Below are positions 47,279 to 59,300 of a stretch of DNA of 64,000 nt, piece by piece. How positions within the stretch are numbered: position 1 is the first letter of the stretch; every line of letters starts with the position of its first letter. The stretch covers positions 194,578,857 through 194,642,856 of the forward strand of contig NC_073695.1 in assembly GCF_029784165.1 (NCBI RefSeq). The letters run 5' to 3'. Below the pieces are notes generated by a model. The model saw nothing but the letters and a program-made list of their open reading frames with translations, had not been told where the DNA came from and ran no database searches. Position numbers and translations under genes: made by a program. Origin of the DNA: Wyeomyia smithii (lineage: Eukaryota; Arthropoda; Insecta; Diptera; Culicidae).

Positions 47279-49188
47279 CTGCCAGTACCCGGATAACTGT
47301 CCCATAATAAAAAACAACATGTTGAGAAAACGGCGATTTAACATTATCCGTAAATTTTCTGATTTCCAGCTATTTTATGCAATTGCTAATGACCAGAACA
47401 GTTTCATGGCACCACAAGTTTAGCATGAGCATGAGCATGATTGACCGCCCGCGGTTGCTACTCCGTTATTGCCAGATCAGCTGTAGTTACACAGAGAACC
47501 AACAGACGATGCGTGGGACTAACATGCATCCCCAATGTGTAAAAACTGATGACCCTAATCTTTATATTGGGCAATACCAGCGCCGGCCGCATCCGAATGC
47601 AGGTCAATGAAGGAGTGTGTATGAAGGAGTGTTGGAAGCCGAGAACACCTCTCCACTTCCACGAGAAATCTCACGAAAATTGGAGAAGAGGGCAAGGTTT
47701 ACAGCATGGTTCGTTTTGGTAAACGGCGTGCTGAGTTCGAGTGCCGGGTTCATATAACAAATATCGCGCCTACGAGTTCGTTATATCGGCCGCGAAAGTC
47801 GTAATGCGATCCTAATTTATTCTGTTTGCTTATTTATCACCGTAAAAACAAAGCGCACGCGAGCCATATTACCAATTTAAAAAAAAAAAATCATCTTTGC
47901 GGGCATCTCCTCGTGAAGTCATTATATCACTACCGAGCGATATCATTTATTTATTTCAGTCGACTACAAAATCTTACAAAAATTCATCCGCGGAAACACA
48001 CACCCGACAAATATCAAGTCGCTCTGGTCTTAACGTATTCATTCAGTTATCTGACCTAAGGTTAAATATCTGAAAAGTTACGAATGACTAAAAAAAAGTG
48101 GAGTCATTAAATAAAGAGAAACTAAATAAATAAAAAATAAATGAACGGGACAAAGTAAGCTGTTGTAATTCAAAGCCTCCAGCGAATTTTATACGATCTA
48201 ACGAATTTTCCGTGCATGGTGTACCGATATGGACGCTATCAAGCTCGACGAATTCATAGTATTATCTCTTGAATACTATGCGCGCCGTGGACACGGGTAA
48301 CGGGAAAAGTTCCGGAAAATCCGGAAATTTTTGCGTAGAGTAGGTGATCAGGACTCACCTCGACAAGCTATGCGATCGTATCTATAATTAATAATCTTTG
48401 ATTACACCGACATATTAGAGTATTTGAGACCAGTTTAAACTGACAGTAAAAATGATGTTACATGTTTGTGATTTGTTTTATAATATATACAAATTTGTTT
48501 AAAATTTACTTTATGTGTGAGGAAACGAAGCAAAAATATTTTTTAAATCGCGAATAACACTGAACGGTAATTCTTTACAATAAACGATAAATTTGTACGC
48601 GATTATTACTTAGATAAAATGTTAGTTTTTCGGAATCGGGATATCACTACAATAGCCGCCGCGTGGATAAGGATAATAACAGCGAGGTTTAGTTTCATGG
48701 CACCACAAGTTTAACGGTGAAAACAAAAAACCATGGGCGGAATTGGTTTTACGTTAAATAACTTAAAAAAAAAACAATATGGAACAAAATATGCGGGTAC
48801 ATTCCAAGAGTTCTCGCATATTTTGTCCCATGACATATAAATTCAACCAGCAACCGGCATAATCACTGGTAACGTAGATTGTACTACTGAAAAGCAACAT
48901 TAGTTTAGTTAATTGAATGATATACTTCTATATGCCAAAAATTATCCGATATACACTAATCTGGAGTAGAATTATATGTTCGAAGTTTGTACCACTATGC
49001 AGTGGGACTGTAATGCGGGTACTTTCAATATGGGACAAACACAACTTGGTATTTTTTCAATGTTTTTTCATACAAAAGTATCAATTTTAGATTTTTTTCG
49101 GAAAACATGATAACAACTAAGTCGATTCTCGATGATAACTCAAAGTGACAAAAAACAGTATGGGACAGTTATGCGGGTATGGGCAGTG
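47279..49188. mobile_element. TA-flanked inverted-repeat element, interrupted by retroposon A
   Basis: Left end CTGCCAGTACCCGGATAACT then GTCCCATA (47279-47306), right end TATGGGACAGTTATGCGG then GTATGGGCAGTG (49159-49188), TA on both sides. Internal echoes of TATGGGACA and ATGCGGGTA occur near 48780-48835 and 49015-49035. Without the nested retroposon the element is about 620 bp. It has no coding capacity. Confidence 0.75.
47423..48690 (-). mobile_element. Retroposon family A, copy 3 (1268 bp)
   Basis: It starts GCATGAGCATGAGCATGATT as in the other copies and is flanked by an exact 23-bp direct repeat (47400-47422 and 48691-48713) that begins AGTTTCATGGCACC. Homology to copy 1 extends from the hexamer end to about 48000. 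The remaining 690 bp has no match in the window. No RT or tRNA-like promoter was recognised. Confidence 0.85.
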
Positions 49189-51560
49189 TATGGATGAAAG
49201 AGTCCGTTGAAAACTGACTAAAGACTAAATTCTAAATAAAAACCTAAATTAATCCACCTAGTGGTCAGACCCAGCCTTTCTCATTCAAAATTTTATTTGT
49301 AAATAGATTTACATGAACGCTTTAATCCAATAAATGTATATTCACTCTTTAGGTTCTAAAATATTGATGTTGCAATCTATACATATAAAAATGCAGTTCG
49401 GTCTGTCTGTCTGTCTGATCCATATAGGCTCGAAAACAACCGAACCGATCGACGTCAAAATTTGTATGTAGGGGTTTTTGGTGCCGATAAAGGTTCCTTT
49501 GATAGTTTGAGACCCCTCCCTCTTCTGGAAGAGAGGTGTCCCATACAAATGAAACATAAATTTCTGCACAACTCGAGAACAAACCAAGCAAATTAAACCG
49601 AATTTGGCATGTGGATGTTTTAAGAGGTAACAAATATTTCCATAATAGTTGAAAACCCCTCTCTTTTCTGGAAAGGAGGGGATCCATACAAATGAAACAC
49701 AAATTTCTGCACATCTCGAGAACTAATCAACTAAATGGAACCAAATTTGGCAGGTAAATGTTTTAAGTGGTAAAAAAATATGTTCATAATGTTTTGACAC
49801 CCCTCCTTTTTTGGGAGGGAGGGATGCCATACAAATTAAACACAAATTTCTGCACATCTCGAGAACTAACTGAGTAAAGGGAACCAAATTTAGCATGCGA
49901 ATGTTGTTTGAGGTAACAAATATGCCCATATTGGTTCGACACCCCTCTCTTTTCTGGAAAGGAGGGGTTCCATACAAATGAAACACAAATTTCTGCACAT
50001 CTCGAGAGCTAACCAACTAAATGGAACCAAATGTGGCAGCCAAAAATGGCCGATTTCCACCCAATATAACAATATCCGGATCTAGAATAATACACAGGAG
50101 CTAAAATAGACAACAGATACCATTTTGAATTCTAAGATGGCGACTTCTGTTATTGGGTGTTATTCGATCATTTTCGGCTGTTTCCCAGGAACATGTGCTT
50201 CCAAAAGAGGGAGGGACGTCGAACCATTATGGAAATATTTGTTACCTCTAAAAACATTCAAGCAGAATGACGCTCAGAGGCCAGAAATTTTCTTATATAC
50301 CATTTCGAAATCCAAGATGGCGACTTCTGGTTTGTGAAAAACAGCCTAAAATAACCAAATACCATCCAATAATGATGGAACCAGAATGATGTGATGAGCT
50401 AACAATTGACCTCAGGCACCATTTGAATGGCTTAAGAATAACTTCTATGGCCATTTTGAATGGCTTAATGGCAACTTCTAGGAAACAGCCGAAAATGACC
50501 GAATAATACTCAATATGGATATTTCCGTAATCGAGATGATGCATAGAAACCAAACATTGACCCCAAAATAACTAAATACCTCCCAATATGGGTATTTCCG
50601 GTGTCAGATTGATGCCAGAAAATCTGATGAAAATGACCGATTACCACCCAATATGAATATATTCAGAATTAAGGTGATGTACAGAAGCCAAAAGTCGAGG
50701 ATGTTGTTATTTTGATTAAACCAATCATTTCAAACAATTTGTTATTTGACTTTGATCATATCCTATGGCCGATTCGTCGTGCATTTGCAGACTTTGAACA
50801 CATCGCAAGGAATCAATTATTTTGGAACGTTCAAATAGTACGATACCACATTTCAATTATGTTGAGGCCAAATATATCGATCAAATCGGTTGTGTAGTTT
50901 CTGAGATAATGAAGTTTCGTGATTTTCACATTTCGGTACATTACAGACGAAATTATAGTTCGATCACAGTAAAATTCAATAGGGTGTTATGAGGTAGCTA
51001 GACCCCTCATTTGACACTAATTTAGTGAAAATCGATTCAGCCACCTCTGAGAAAAGTGAGAGAGTTTAAGTAGTCAAGTAAATATTTTACATTTCATAGC
51101 TGGATTTCACATTTTCAAATATAGCAGGCAAAGTAATAGTCCGATTGCAAAAAAAATCAATAGGGTCTTATGAGGCAACTAGACCTTCCATTTGACACTG
51201 ATTTTATGAAAATCGGTCCAGCCATCTCTGAGAAACATGAGTGAGATTAAACAGTCTCCAGAACACGTTTCTTTTCATAGCTCTTGAACCACATGTTCAA
51301 TCTTCATAAGATTAGAAAGTTAAGGGTTTTTGAGGTAGCTCGTTCATTTAAAACCAATTTTATTCAAATCGGTTGTGTGGTTTCTGAGATAATGATGTTT
51401 CATGATTTTTACATTTTGATACAGAACCTCTAAACTAAAAATCCGATTACAATGAAATTTGATAGGGTCTTATGGGACAGCAAGACCTTTCATTTGCAAT
51501 TAATTTGATGGAAATCGGTTCAGCCATCTCTGAGAAAAGTGAGTGAGAATAAAAATCTGC

Positions 51561-51564
51561 ACAT

Positions 51565-51609
<45 letters not shown>

Positions 51610-51626
51610 TACACACACACACATAC
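51561..51626. repeat. CA microsatellite
   Basis: A CA dinucleotide run of more than 20 units with a few interruptions (CATA, CAAACA). Confidence 0.95.
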
Positions 51627-51634
51627 AGAAAATG

Positions 51635-51653
51635 CTCAGCTCGTCGAGCTGAG
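51635..51653. repeat. Perfect 9-bp-arm hairpin after the CA run
   Basis: CTCAGCTCG, one T, CGAGCTGAG. The same order of CA run, hairpin and GATATATG is what I recall from mosquito repeat ends; its role is unknown. Confidence 0.8.
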
Positions 51654-51988
51654 TCGAGTGATATATGCCATTCGGCCCTTTGGAGCACTTTTATACTTTC
51701 GGTTTTGCAAGTGATTGCTATACCTTTCTAGAAGAAAAACAAAAACGAATATCAGTTCTAGCATGCGATCTATACAATTTGATTGTACGAGGACACAGGT
51801 ACATATTTCGCTTTAGCTGTATAATTACGAGCCCAATACTACGAAGATGCGCGTCAAATCTTGTGTAGATGTATGTGTGGAAAATTCTGAATATTACACG
51901 TCACATAAAATATTTTCTCATTTAAATTCCAGTTGCTTCAGACGTAAACCTCGATTCTTTTTAAAAATAAGGTGCAATACCATTCAAA

Positions 51989-52208
51989 ATTACTCTCCCA
52001 GCTGGTCTCGAGGTACGATGCTGGCCTAACAAGCCAGTCGTCGTAGGTTCGAGTCTCGGCTCGGGATGGACTGTTAGTGTCAGTAGGATCGTAGCGCTAG
52101 CCCCGCAATTGTCCTGTACACTGGTTGGCTGCGAAGTCTGTGTATAATAAAAAAAAAACAGAAGGTCGAGTTCCAAATCGGAATGTAGCACCAAGGCTTT
52201 GCTTTTTT
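51989..52208 (+). mobile_element. tRNA-derived SINE, copy 3, with 11-bp target duplication
   Basis: This is the best preserved head: GCTGGTCTCGAGGTACGATG then CTGGCC, B-box GTAGGTTCGAGTCTCGG. The body carries an A10 run at 52147-52156, and the tail is GTAGCACCAAGGCTTTGC plus a T run. TACCATTCAAA flanks both sides (51978-51988, 52209-52219). The flanks also form a diverged tandem duplication of about 70 bp (51922-51990 and 52213-52285). Confidence 0.85.
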
Positions 52209-52302
52209 TACCATTCAAATTCCAGTTGCTTCTGACGTAAACCACGAATTTATTTGAAAATAATGTGCAATATCATTTAAATTTGAGTGAAATATTATGG
52301 AA

Positions 52303-52486
52303 TTTTCGATCATAAACGGTGAAGGCAATTCGAGCAGCAATCGAGAGAAAGTTATGCGTCGAAATACAGTCATTGTGGTTTTAATTATACAATAGTTCGC
52401 ATAATCAAATTGCAATTAACTGTATTTGGACGGATAACTTTCTCTCGATTGCTGCTTGAATTGCCTTCACCGTTTATGATCGAAAA
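52303..52486. repeat. 184-bp foldback
   Basis: TTTTCGATCATAAACGGTGA and the following GGCAATTCGAGCAGCAATCG form the left arm, and CGATTGCTGCTTGAATTGCC then TTCACCGTTTATGATCGAAA forms the right arm. The arms are nearly identical over about 50-60 bp. The ATTGCTGC core also occurs near 53044, 13546 and 55872, which links it loosely to the ACGACCG family. Confidence 0.8.
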
Positions 52487-52496
52487 CGGATATATA

Positions 52497-52546
52497 AAAA
52501 TATTTTGCAACTTCGGATAACCGTTGTTCGAAGTTGCAAAATATTT
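52497..52546. repeat. Short hairpin beside the foldback
   Basis: AATATTTTGCAACTTCG pairs with CGAAGTTGCAAAATATT across a 13-bp loop. Confidence 0.8.
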
Positions 52547-52556
52547 ATATTTTTCA

Positions 52557-54128
52557 TTTGGAGGAATCGGAGAAATGTATAATTACCAAGGAAATTATGT
52601 ACAATTTGCGGTCTTTCATTTTACTAGTTTCATTTATTTTTTGTTTTAATATAGGGTAGGGAACATATTCTAAGCAGCTTTAGGAACCGCCTGTGTATTC
52701 AGACGAAATACTCGAAATGTGTTGGGTGAAATTCAAACAGTAGTATATCAATCTGTTCTTTATTGTTTTCTCTGTCAGAAATCGTTTTCAGATTGTAAAA
52801 CTAAGTTAGCCAACTTTAAAAATAATCAATTAAAGTTACCAATCGAGGAACACTGTTCCAATCACCTCGAACCTATTTTGAGCAGTTTTCATCTGTTTTG
52901 CAGTCGTTTTTTTTGCAGCACCCGAAATGGCTTCTGAATGGCTGCAATATAGGTCGATTTGTTTCAATTGGTGATTGTTCACAGATTTATTTTTGATTGA
53001 CGGTATTACTTATATTCGCAAGACAGCTAGACAATCAATTTCTCTCGATTGCTGCTCGATTGTACTATTGAAAACGGTCGAGTCTTGTTAAAACTCAGAT
53101 TTCAACCAATCACAGCTGAGCAGCTTTCCCTAGCACGGGCGATATAATATTATACCTAATTAACCGGGAAAGCACTCTTTGGGTATTTACTAGTTTACTT
53201 TCGGCCCAAACAATTATCATGTCATATATCAATATGTAACACGCAACAGCGTTGCGAGGATGAGAGTGCGGCACCTCCTGCTATCTACTTCCAACTGACA
53301 TGAAAAGAAGGAATCCTGTAACGAGTTCTTGCTGTTCACCTCAGGTGACATCGCACTGTTTCAATTTGTTTAGTAGCTCTACGTCAATCTTGCGATCGTG
53401 GCTTTGAACACCATCCTTCTGTTATTTAATTAAAAACCAAAATGACTACGGTAGAAGCTTGTGAGTAAAACCTCTTGCGTTGGTAATAATGTATTCTTTA
53501 GTAACAATCAATGTTACATTTGTGGAGCCCTGCTAAAATATATGAACTCATCAAAACCTGCTCAAAACGTACCCAGCATGGAACCCCATACACAGGCTTT
53601 TCATAACAGACACACACATAGAATGTTCGATAAACATGATATTAACCATTCATTTCAGCAGATTGCAAACCTAACTTGGCAAGTGAAAGCTGCTGAACAT
53701 AAAAAAGCTCTATCTGAATCTCTCCGAAAGGTATTACATATGTGCCTGTTACTGTCCATAAATTATTGGTACACAGTTTTGGTATCATAGAAGTATTTGA
53801 TCTTTGTATTGGTCAACTTTCTGAAGAAGCTTAGGTTAGGGTAGGTCTCACATCCTATCAGGAAGTAAAGACATAAACATAAAAGAAAAGCAGCAGGATT
53901 TTATATCAATAAAAAATTGATGGCTTATTCATTGCTTTTTTTTTGACTTTTCCTATTGCGACTCCCCAGTTGGCACATTTCACCTAGTTTTGGCTTCAGC
54001 AGCGCCTTGCTCTCATTCGTTTGTTATCTTTCGTTTTCGTAATGTCAAGCTGATTAGAAGATTCTGAAATATTGCCTTGGCCAAGAATACGACCTCATTC
54101 CCGCAAAAAGGGAAGGATCCTGTTGATG
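52557..54128. other. Unassigned interval
   Basis: No supported gene. An open frame at 53461-53790 starts inside a donor-like GTGAGT and could not be joined into a sensible model. Confidence 0.35.
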
Positions 54129-54826
54129 TAGGGTAGAGCGGGGCTAGTTGGTACGGGGTAAGTTGGTCAATGAGAATATCTCCGAATTCACGGATCAAAA
54201 AAATCGGGTTATATGGGTGATACGTAGTAGATAACCAGAGAAACTGAATGACAAAATGAAGTACAGTTTTAATTAGGACGTATAATAAATACAGGTTGGT
54301 GCCAAATTGGCCTTTAATTCTACTCGGTTTTCAAGTTGAAACTTTTTGTCTAAACAAAGCTAGCCAAATGGAAATGAACATGGCTCAACATATTATGAAA
54401 GTCATTTTCGTTAGTTTTAAGTTGTGTAAAGCAAACTTTCGCCAAAATTTTATTTTCATATATTTCAAGTAATTTTCATATTTAATACATGAGGGGCTAG
54501 TTGGTCAGATACTAGCGGGGCTGGTTGGTCATATGGACATCATAAATGAATTCAAGTAACCAAGTAAATGCAATTTCAAGAACAGTGCTTTCGTGATGCA
54601 AACTTAATCCAAGCGAAAACAGCATTTTTATTGTTTAGCAAAACCATTTATTTAAAACGATTAAACTATTTAGTAAAAGTTATCTCCTTTGCATGTCATT
54701 TTGATGAATATTTTATTGCACACTAAAATTTGCTGAGTCATTGATTTGAAAAAACTATAACGTACACTAGTGCATCGACAAATGCCTTCTACCTGATGAA
54801 AGTTTCGGCGAAAGCAAGCTTTCAAC

Positions 54827-54848
54827 AAAAAAAAAAAAAAAAAAAAAA
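54827..54848. repeat. A22 homopolymer run
   Basis: It follows CTGATGAAAGTTTCGGCG then AAAGCAAGCTTTCAAC and could be the 3' end of a plus-strand retroposon. No 5' limit or target duplication was found. Confidence 0.6.
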
Positions 54849-55091
54849 CTAATGTAGCTATAGTTTTGTGCTTGTGATTGCAGATGCGAATCTAGAATTT
54901 GGCTCCGGTTCTCAATTTAATCCGTATTGTCTTTGATTTGTCTTTGATTTAGTTCGCAACCAAACTATTAGAGAGATTTAAACATATACTTCTCGTCAGG
55001 TATGAAAGAGTAATACGATTTTTTCATGCAAATATGAGTTACTTTTTTCATTGTTTGGGATTTCGGAAAGCAAATGTATAAACAAAAAATC

Positions 55092-56012
55092 ACAAGAAGG
55101 TTGTATGCAAAGCCACGACCGCAAGGTTGAAGTAGACTACTTTTACAAGAAAGATAACCCGGCTGCTTGCGTGTCAGTTGGCAGTATTGTAATTTCTTCT
55201 TGTCTGATATTTTGAATGACGTTCATTGAATATTCTTAAATTTTGTGCAAATGAGACGTTGAAGTGCTGCCGAATTGTAATATGCACATTTAATACGACA
55301 TCATTAAACGGGAACGGAACAAAGGCTACGGTTATGCAGAACGCGAATGCCGGCGCGATGCGATTCGCCTTACCGTGGTGAAATGTACAGCTCTTTTTAA
55401 GGCGAATGAGAGCTATACATTTCAACAGATTTCGTCTTGCCGAATCGCATCGCGCCATTATTTGCGTTCTGCATGACCGTAGCCAAACACTAAGCGACGC
55501 AAACACGTAATAATAATCATAGTATGCTTGTGGATGAAGATAATTAACTTTGGATTATAGCGCAAAACGAGAAAATATTGACTCTTCAAATAATCATTTG
55601 TGTTCTTCAAATTTCAGTTGTTCAATTTAATATACGATGAAATGTTTGTTTTTTATCTGATGAAGCTCTTATATAGGCCAAATGATGCATTCCCAATTTA
55701 CTAGGTCCATAACTCTGCCGACCGTGCTTGGGAAAGCGCGGTATAACGACCAATCAGAGGTCAAATTTTGTGTTTTGGCATGGCTTAAGAGTTTTCAATA
55801 GTACAATAGTTCGAATGATAAAATTGCAATTTCATGCATTTGGTAGGAATCTTAGAAGATTTTCTAATCGATTGCTGCAAAAACGAAGGAAATCCATCGA
55901 AAACTAACTGATTTATTAGCATTTGAAATTTTTCTCACTTTTTTCAGTTTTAGATTTTCATTTCACATCCCTATGTAGCCGAACTTCCTGAGAGAAGTAT
56001 TCTACTTCAAAA
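55092..56012 (+). repeat. ACGACCG repeat family, copy 3, nested
   Basis: The left end GGTTGTATGCAAAGCCACGA then CCGCAAGGTTGAAG and the right part (55740-56000, parallel to 13386-13700) define a member of about 0.9 kb inside the TA-flanked element. It contains the hairpin at 55324-55484. Confidence 0.6.
55324..55484. repeat. 161-bp inverted repeat
   Basis: GGCTACGGTTATGCAGAACG (55324) pairs with CGTTCTGCATGACCGTAGCC (to 55484). GGCGCGATGCGATTCG pairs with CGAATCGCATCGCGCC, and GAAATGTACAGCTCT with AGAGCTATACATTTC inside. The pairing extends through nearly the whole segment. Confidence 0.85.
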
Positions 56013-56349
56013 CCGGATGCGGTATGACCTCCGCTGAGACGTCACAGGCTGCCGCAAATGCAGCGAGGATGGAAAACAGAATTGTCCTTCCGAAACATAA
56101 ATTGCCAATTTACCCCACCCCCTAACCAACTTACCCCAGCTTAGGGGCTAGTTGGTCAACTTGACATCCTCTCAAAAAACATAGAATATCCGCAAAATCA
56201 TAAACTGTTCTGTGCAGGTTAATTTTTTTTCATAGATGCTATAGACTTAACACAACGTTTCCATGGAATGAGTTTTTGCCATAATATTTTCCACAAAAAG
56301 TTACAGAACATTTTGACCAGGAATGACCAACTAGCCCCGCTCTACCCTA

Positions 56350-59300
56350 CTGTTATTGTATCTTTGAGTATCGCTTACACTGTTGATATTACATCAAACA
56401 AATTTCAAATAAGTTAATCCTACGTCAAGAATGACCTATTTTAGTATTGTAGGAAAACTGGGGCAGAATTTACATGTTGCTGACATTTTACGTGGATCAG
56501 ATACCTACCAATCAATTTCTGAGACTGTTTTTCTCAACATAAGACATAATATGACTACCACATTTAGACATTAGCGGATACAATAATGCTCTACATACTA
56601 GATATTATTTTTCTCTGTGAAATACATTAGGACCATGCCAAAACTGTTTTCGTAGAATCACCGTTTTGAAGTCAGGTTTTGTCTGATTAAAGATCTGTTT
56701 TATTTGAAAAAGGGTAAGAAAATGCTGTTATGTGGACAAACTCTTAGAGTTTTGATGTCTGGTTTTAAAAAATTGGCGTCTAAAAAACATAAAAAATGTT
56801 CGACTTCTCGAAAATTCATAAGTGGCGCCATTATTGCCCCTGATGGTGAAATAGGTCCAAACCCGGAAACTTTTATTTTGCAACAAAATACGTCAAAAAA
56901 TCATAAAATCAGCAATATCGTACGTACCCTGTATGATTCATGATTCATCTTGCAAGAGACTTTAATGAGTAACGAATAATAATTATATTATACCTATTAT
57001 GAGTAGAACTCGTTGTCGTTGATGATAAATGTAAATTGAAATTGGGTAATGCAAAATTTCATATCGCATATAACAAACGTCATGATTAAGCATGATATTT
57101 TACCATCACCGATAAACTCTTTTGCGTCCAGCTGTTTTAAAGTTCATTATGTATTCACTAGTTAAATTTTTCGACTGTTGATTCAAACGCAATGAATGAT
57201 AATAGCGAACCAAGTTTACCAAATTAGTGGGAGACCGTAGGAGCCAAAATTTATTTTTGCTATACCGTATTATTACATCACATGCAGAAGAGAGGGACTT
57301 ACCTAGCAAAAGAGTGTCAAATATGTAAAAATTAAAAATCATTTTCTATCCTACATTTTAATGCAATTCCAAAACAACCTTACCGAACAGAAATGTTTTC
57401 TCAGTACTAAGACCCTAAATAAACCTCATGTAAATACGAATGGTATGACTGATGTCTGAATTACAGCGTCTTGGGCAAAATAATTTTGTTATCTGCGTTT
57501 CTTATTCTTACCACAATAGTCAGGTGAGTTGTACTAAAATGGTCTGCTTATTTTTATTGTTGTGTATTGAAGTTTTTTTCACCAACCTGAAATGAGATGA
57601 AATCAACGTAATTTATTAAAACTTTGTTACTAGTTATACGACATCAGTAAACAAGACATTTGTTCAGAAAATTTTAATTTAAATTGTTTGTGTTTACATT
57701 TAACATTAAAATAAGCAGAATTTAAAAATTTCATAACTATATAATATATAGAAAAACACTAATCAAACAACGTTTTGGTAATAGATATGAACTAAGTCCC
57801 TTGTGAATTTATAAAATCAACGCACGCTAAAGAAGAAAAGACATTATAAAACAGTGTATAGAACCAAAACTGAACCATGTTCTTAGCCATGTTGAGAATT
57901 TCTTGCAGCTCACAGCTGCTGCCGCCGCCCCGTCACTCAGACCAGACCGAGTCAGAGTTCAATCGCCTTTTGACCGAGCAAACTGATTTTATACCGGGAA
58001 CGAAACTTTTGGGTGAAAAATTTACACTAGCAGTTTCGTGCCAAGGTAACATTTTTCTCCAGGTTTTCAGCGCTTTACATTGCTACAGTCGAATCGGTGG
58101 CGCGGTCGCGTGGTCGCAACTCGCGACATGGAATTTTATGACTAATTAAAGTTTAAAGCAACTTTTTTTGCACTGCTGTTCTCGGCAATCGTGTTGCGGG
58201 TATGAACAGAAGAAGCGCCAGCCACTTCCGTGTGGCTAAGTATAGATCCGGGCTACCAGACGGTTCCTCGTACATCCGTGCATAACATATTGTGCAGCTA
58301 TTTTCCCCACTTCCCGATTGTGAGGTATTTCCACGTGGCTTTTTTGCCTGGCAGAAACCATGTAGGGTACAAGTTTCAACACAACTAAAATAGCACTGGG
58401 TAATGGCGAATTCATGCTTATAATTAGTTGGATACACAATTATGGAACCTCAAAATACTGAATGCCGGCTGGAACTTTGTGCTGGGTAACATTTTTTTGC
58501 CAATTGTTGTGCCTAGAGACGCCTTTTGCACAGAAATATTCGTGCAACATTTTGATTCAGATTTCCAGGTACGTTAGGGCTTTGTTAACATTTTGAACAG
58601 ACTTTCATAAATTCAACAAGAATACCATTTGCTTACTATATTCACCCTAATGCGTGGAGTTCAGCACAGCGCACGTGGAACCCATTTGTTCTGGGTTATC
58701 AATTTGCTACGGCACCACTGAAACTTGGTTAAATTTATAATTTCCGCTGGAACACGTTCCAGGTCTCGCGCAATCGCTACCGAAGCTTGTCAAAAGGAAG
58801 TGTGAAAGCAAACAATTTCTGCCACGACAATGGTTTTTGTGGGAAATCTATTAGGATGTAGATTACAGCTGATACTTTTTACGAGCATAAAAAAATGTAG
58901 GCTTGTAGAATTTCGCTGATCTTGGTTGATTGATTAAATAAAAAAAAATCCATTAGAAAAAAAAATTCTTTTTACCAGTATTTCGTTGATTTTATTTTGT
59001 TTCTCAAAAAACAGTCAAACCATACCAAAGACTGACGTGAAACGGTGAATCTGCCCATTCAACTAGTATGCAGTAAGCACACACTTCGTTATGCGGACAA
59101 GTGATATTTCCTTTTTCGCCGCTAAAACTACTCAAGTACTATGCAGAAGGAAAATGCAAATACTACCAATGGCCCCCTAGCATCAAAGGTATACATCCAC
59201 ACAATATAAGGCGCATGTGCTGGAAAGCTCCGAGCGGTGTCCTGGAAAGGTAGCTGACAAACATCTCCGCAAGGTGGCCGCTCACAGTTGGAGCTTTCAG

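Larger units (their letters stand above)
49250..51740. repeat. Composite tandem-repeat block
   Basis: Three array types follow each other. From about 49430 to 50035 there is a repeat of about 142 bp with ATACAAATGAAACACAAATT, TCTGCACATCTCGAGAACTA and CCAAATTTGGCA (49598, 49742, 49883, 50025). From 50040 to 50700 the unit carries AAGATGGCGACTTCTG and ACAGCCGAAAATGACCGA. From 50860 to 51545 a unit of about 490 bp carries AAATCGGTTGTGTGGTTTCT and CAGCCATCTCTGAGAAAAGT. It begins near TTAATCCACCTAGTGGTCAG and ends after a CA run and a hairpin. Long open frames here are repeat by-products. Confidence 0.8.
54131..56347. mobile_element. TA-flanked inverted-repeat element with nested repeat (2.2 kb)
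   Basis: Left end GGGTAGAGCGGGGCTAGTTG (from 54131) and right end CAACTAGCCCCGCTCTACCC (to 56347) are perfect inverted repeats, with TA at 54129-54130 and 56348-56349. Subterminal copies of GGGGCTAGTTGGTC lie near 54492, 54519 and 56144. No transposase was recognised. It contains an A22 run (54827-54848) and a member of the ACGACCG family (55092-56012). Confidence 0.85.

Noticed and set aside
49342..50072. Minus-strand frames with repeated FMFHLYGTP/CFICMDPLL words
   Set aside because: These are translations of the 142-bp satellite; the repetition is that of the DNA unit.
53442..53725. Possible two-exon gene (ATG at 53442, donor at 53461, exon-like 53650-53722)
   Set aside because: The exon phases do not fit; every tested join meets a stop within about 12 codons.
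54780..54850. Hammerhead ribozyme before the A22 run (CTGATGAAAG and CGAAAG)
   Set aside because: The bases between CTGATGA and GAAA cannot form a stem II, so the core cannot fold.
57877..58149. 90-codon frame in a GC-richer patch
   Set aside because: No motif, no splice sites and no supporting context. It was mentioned only as an open frame.
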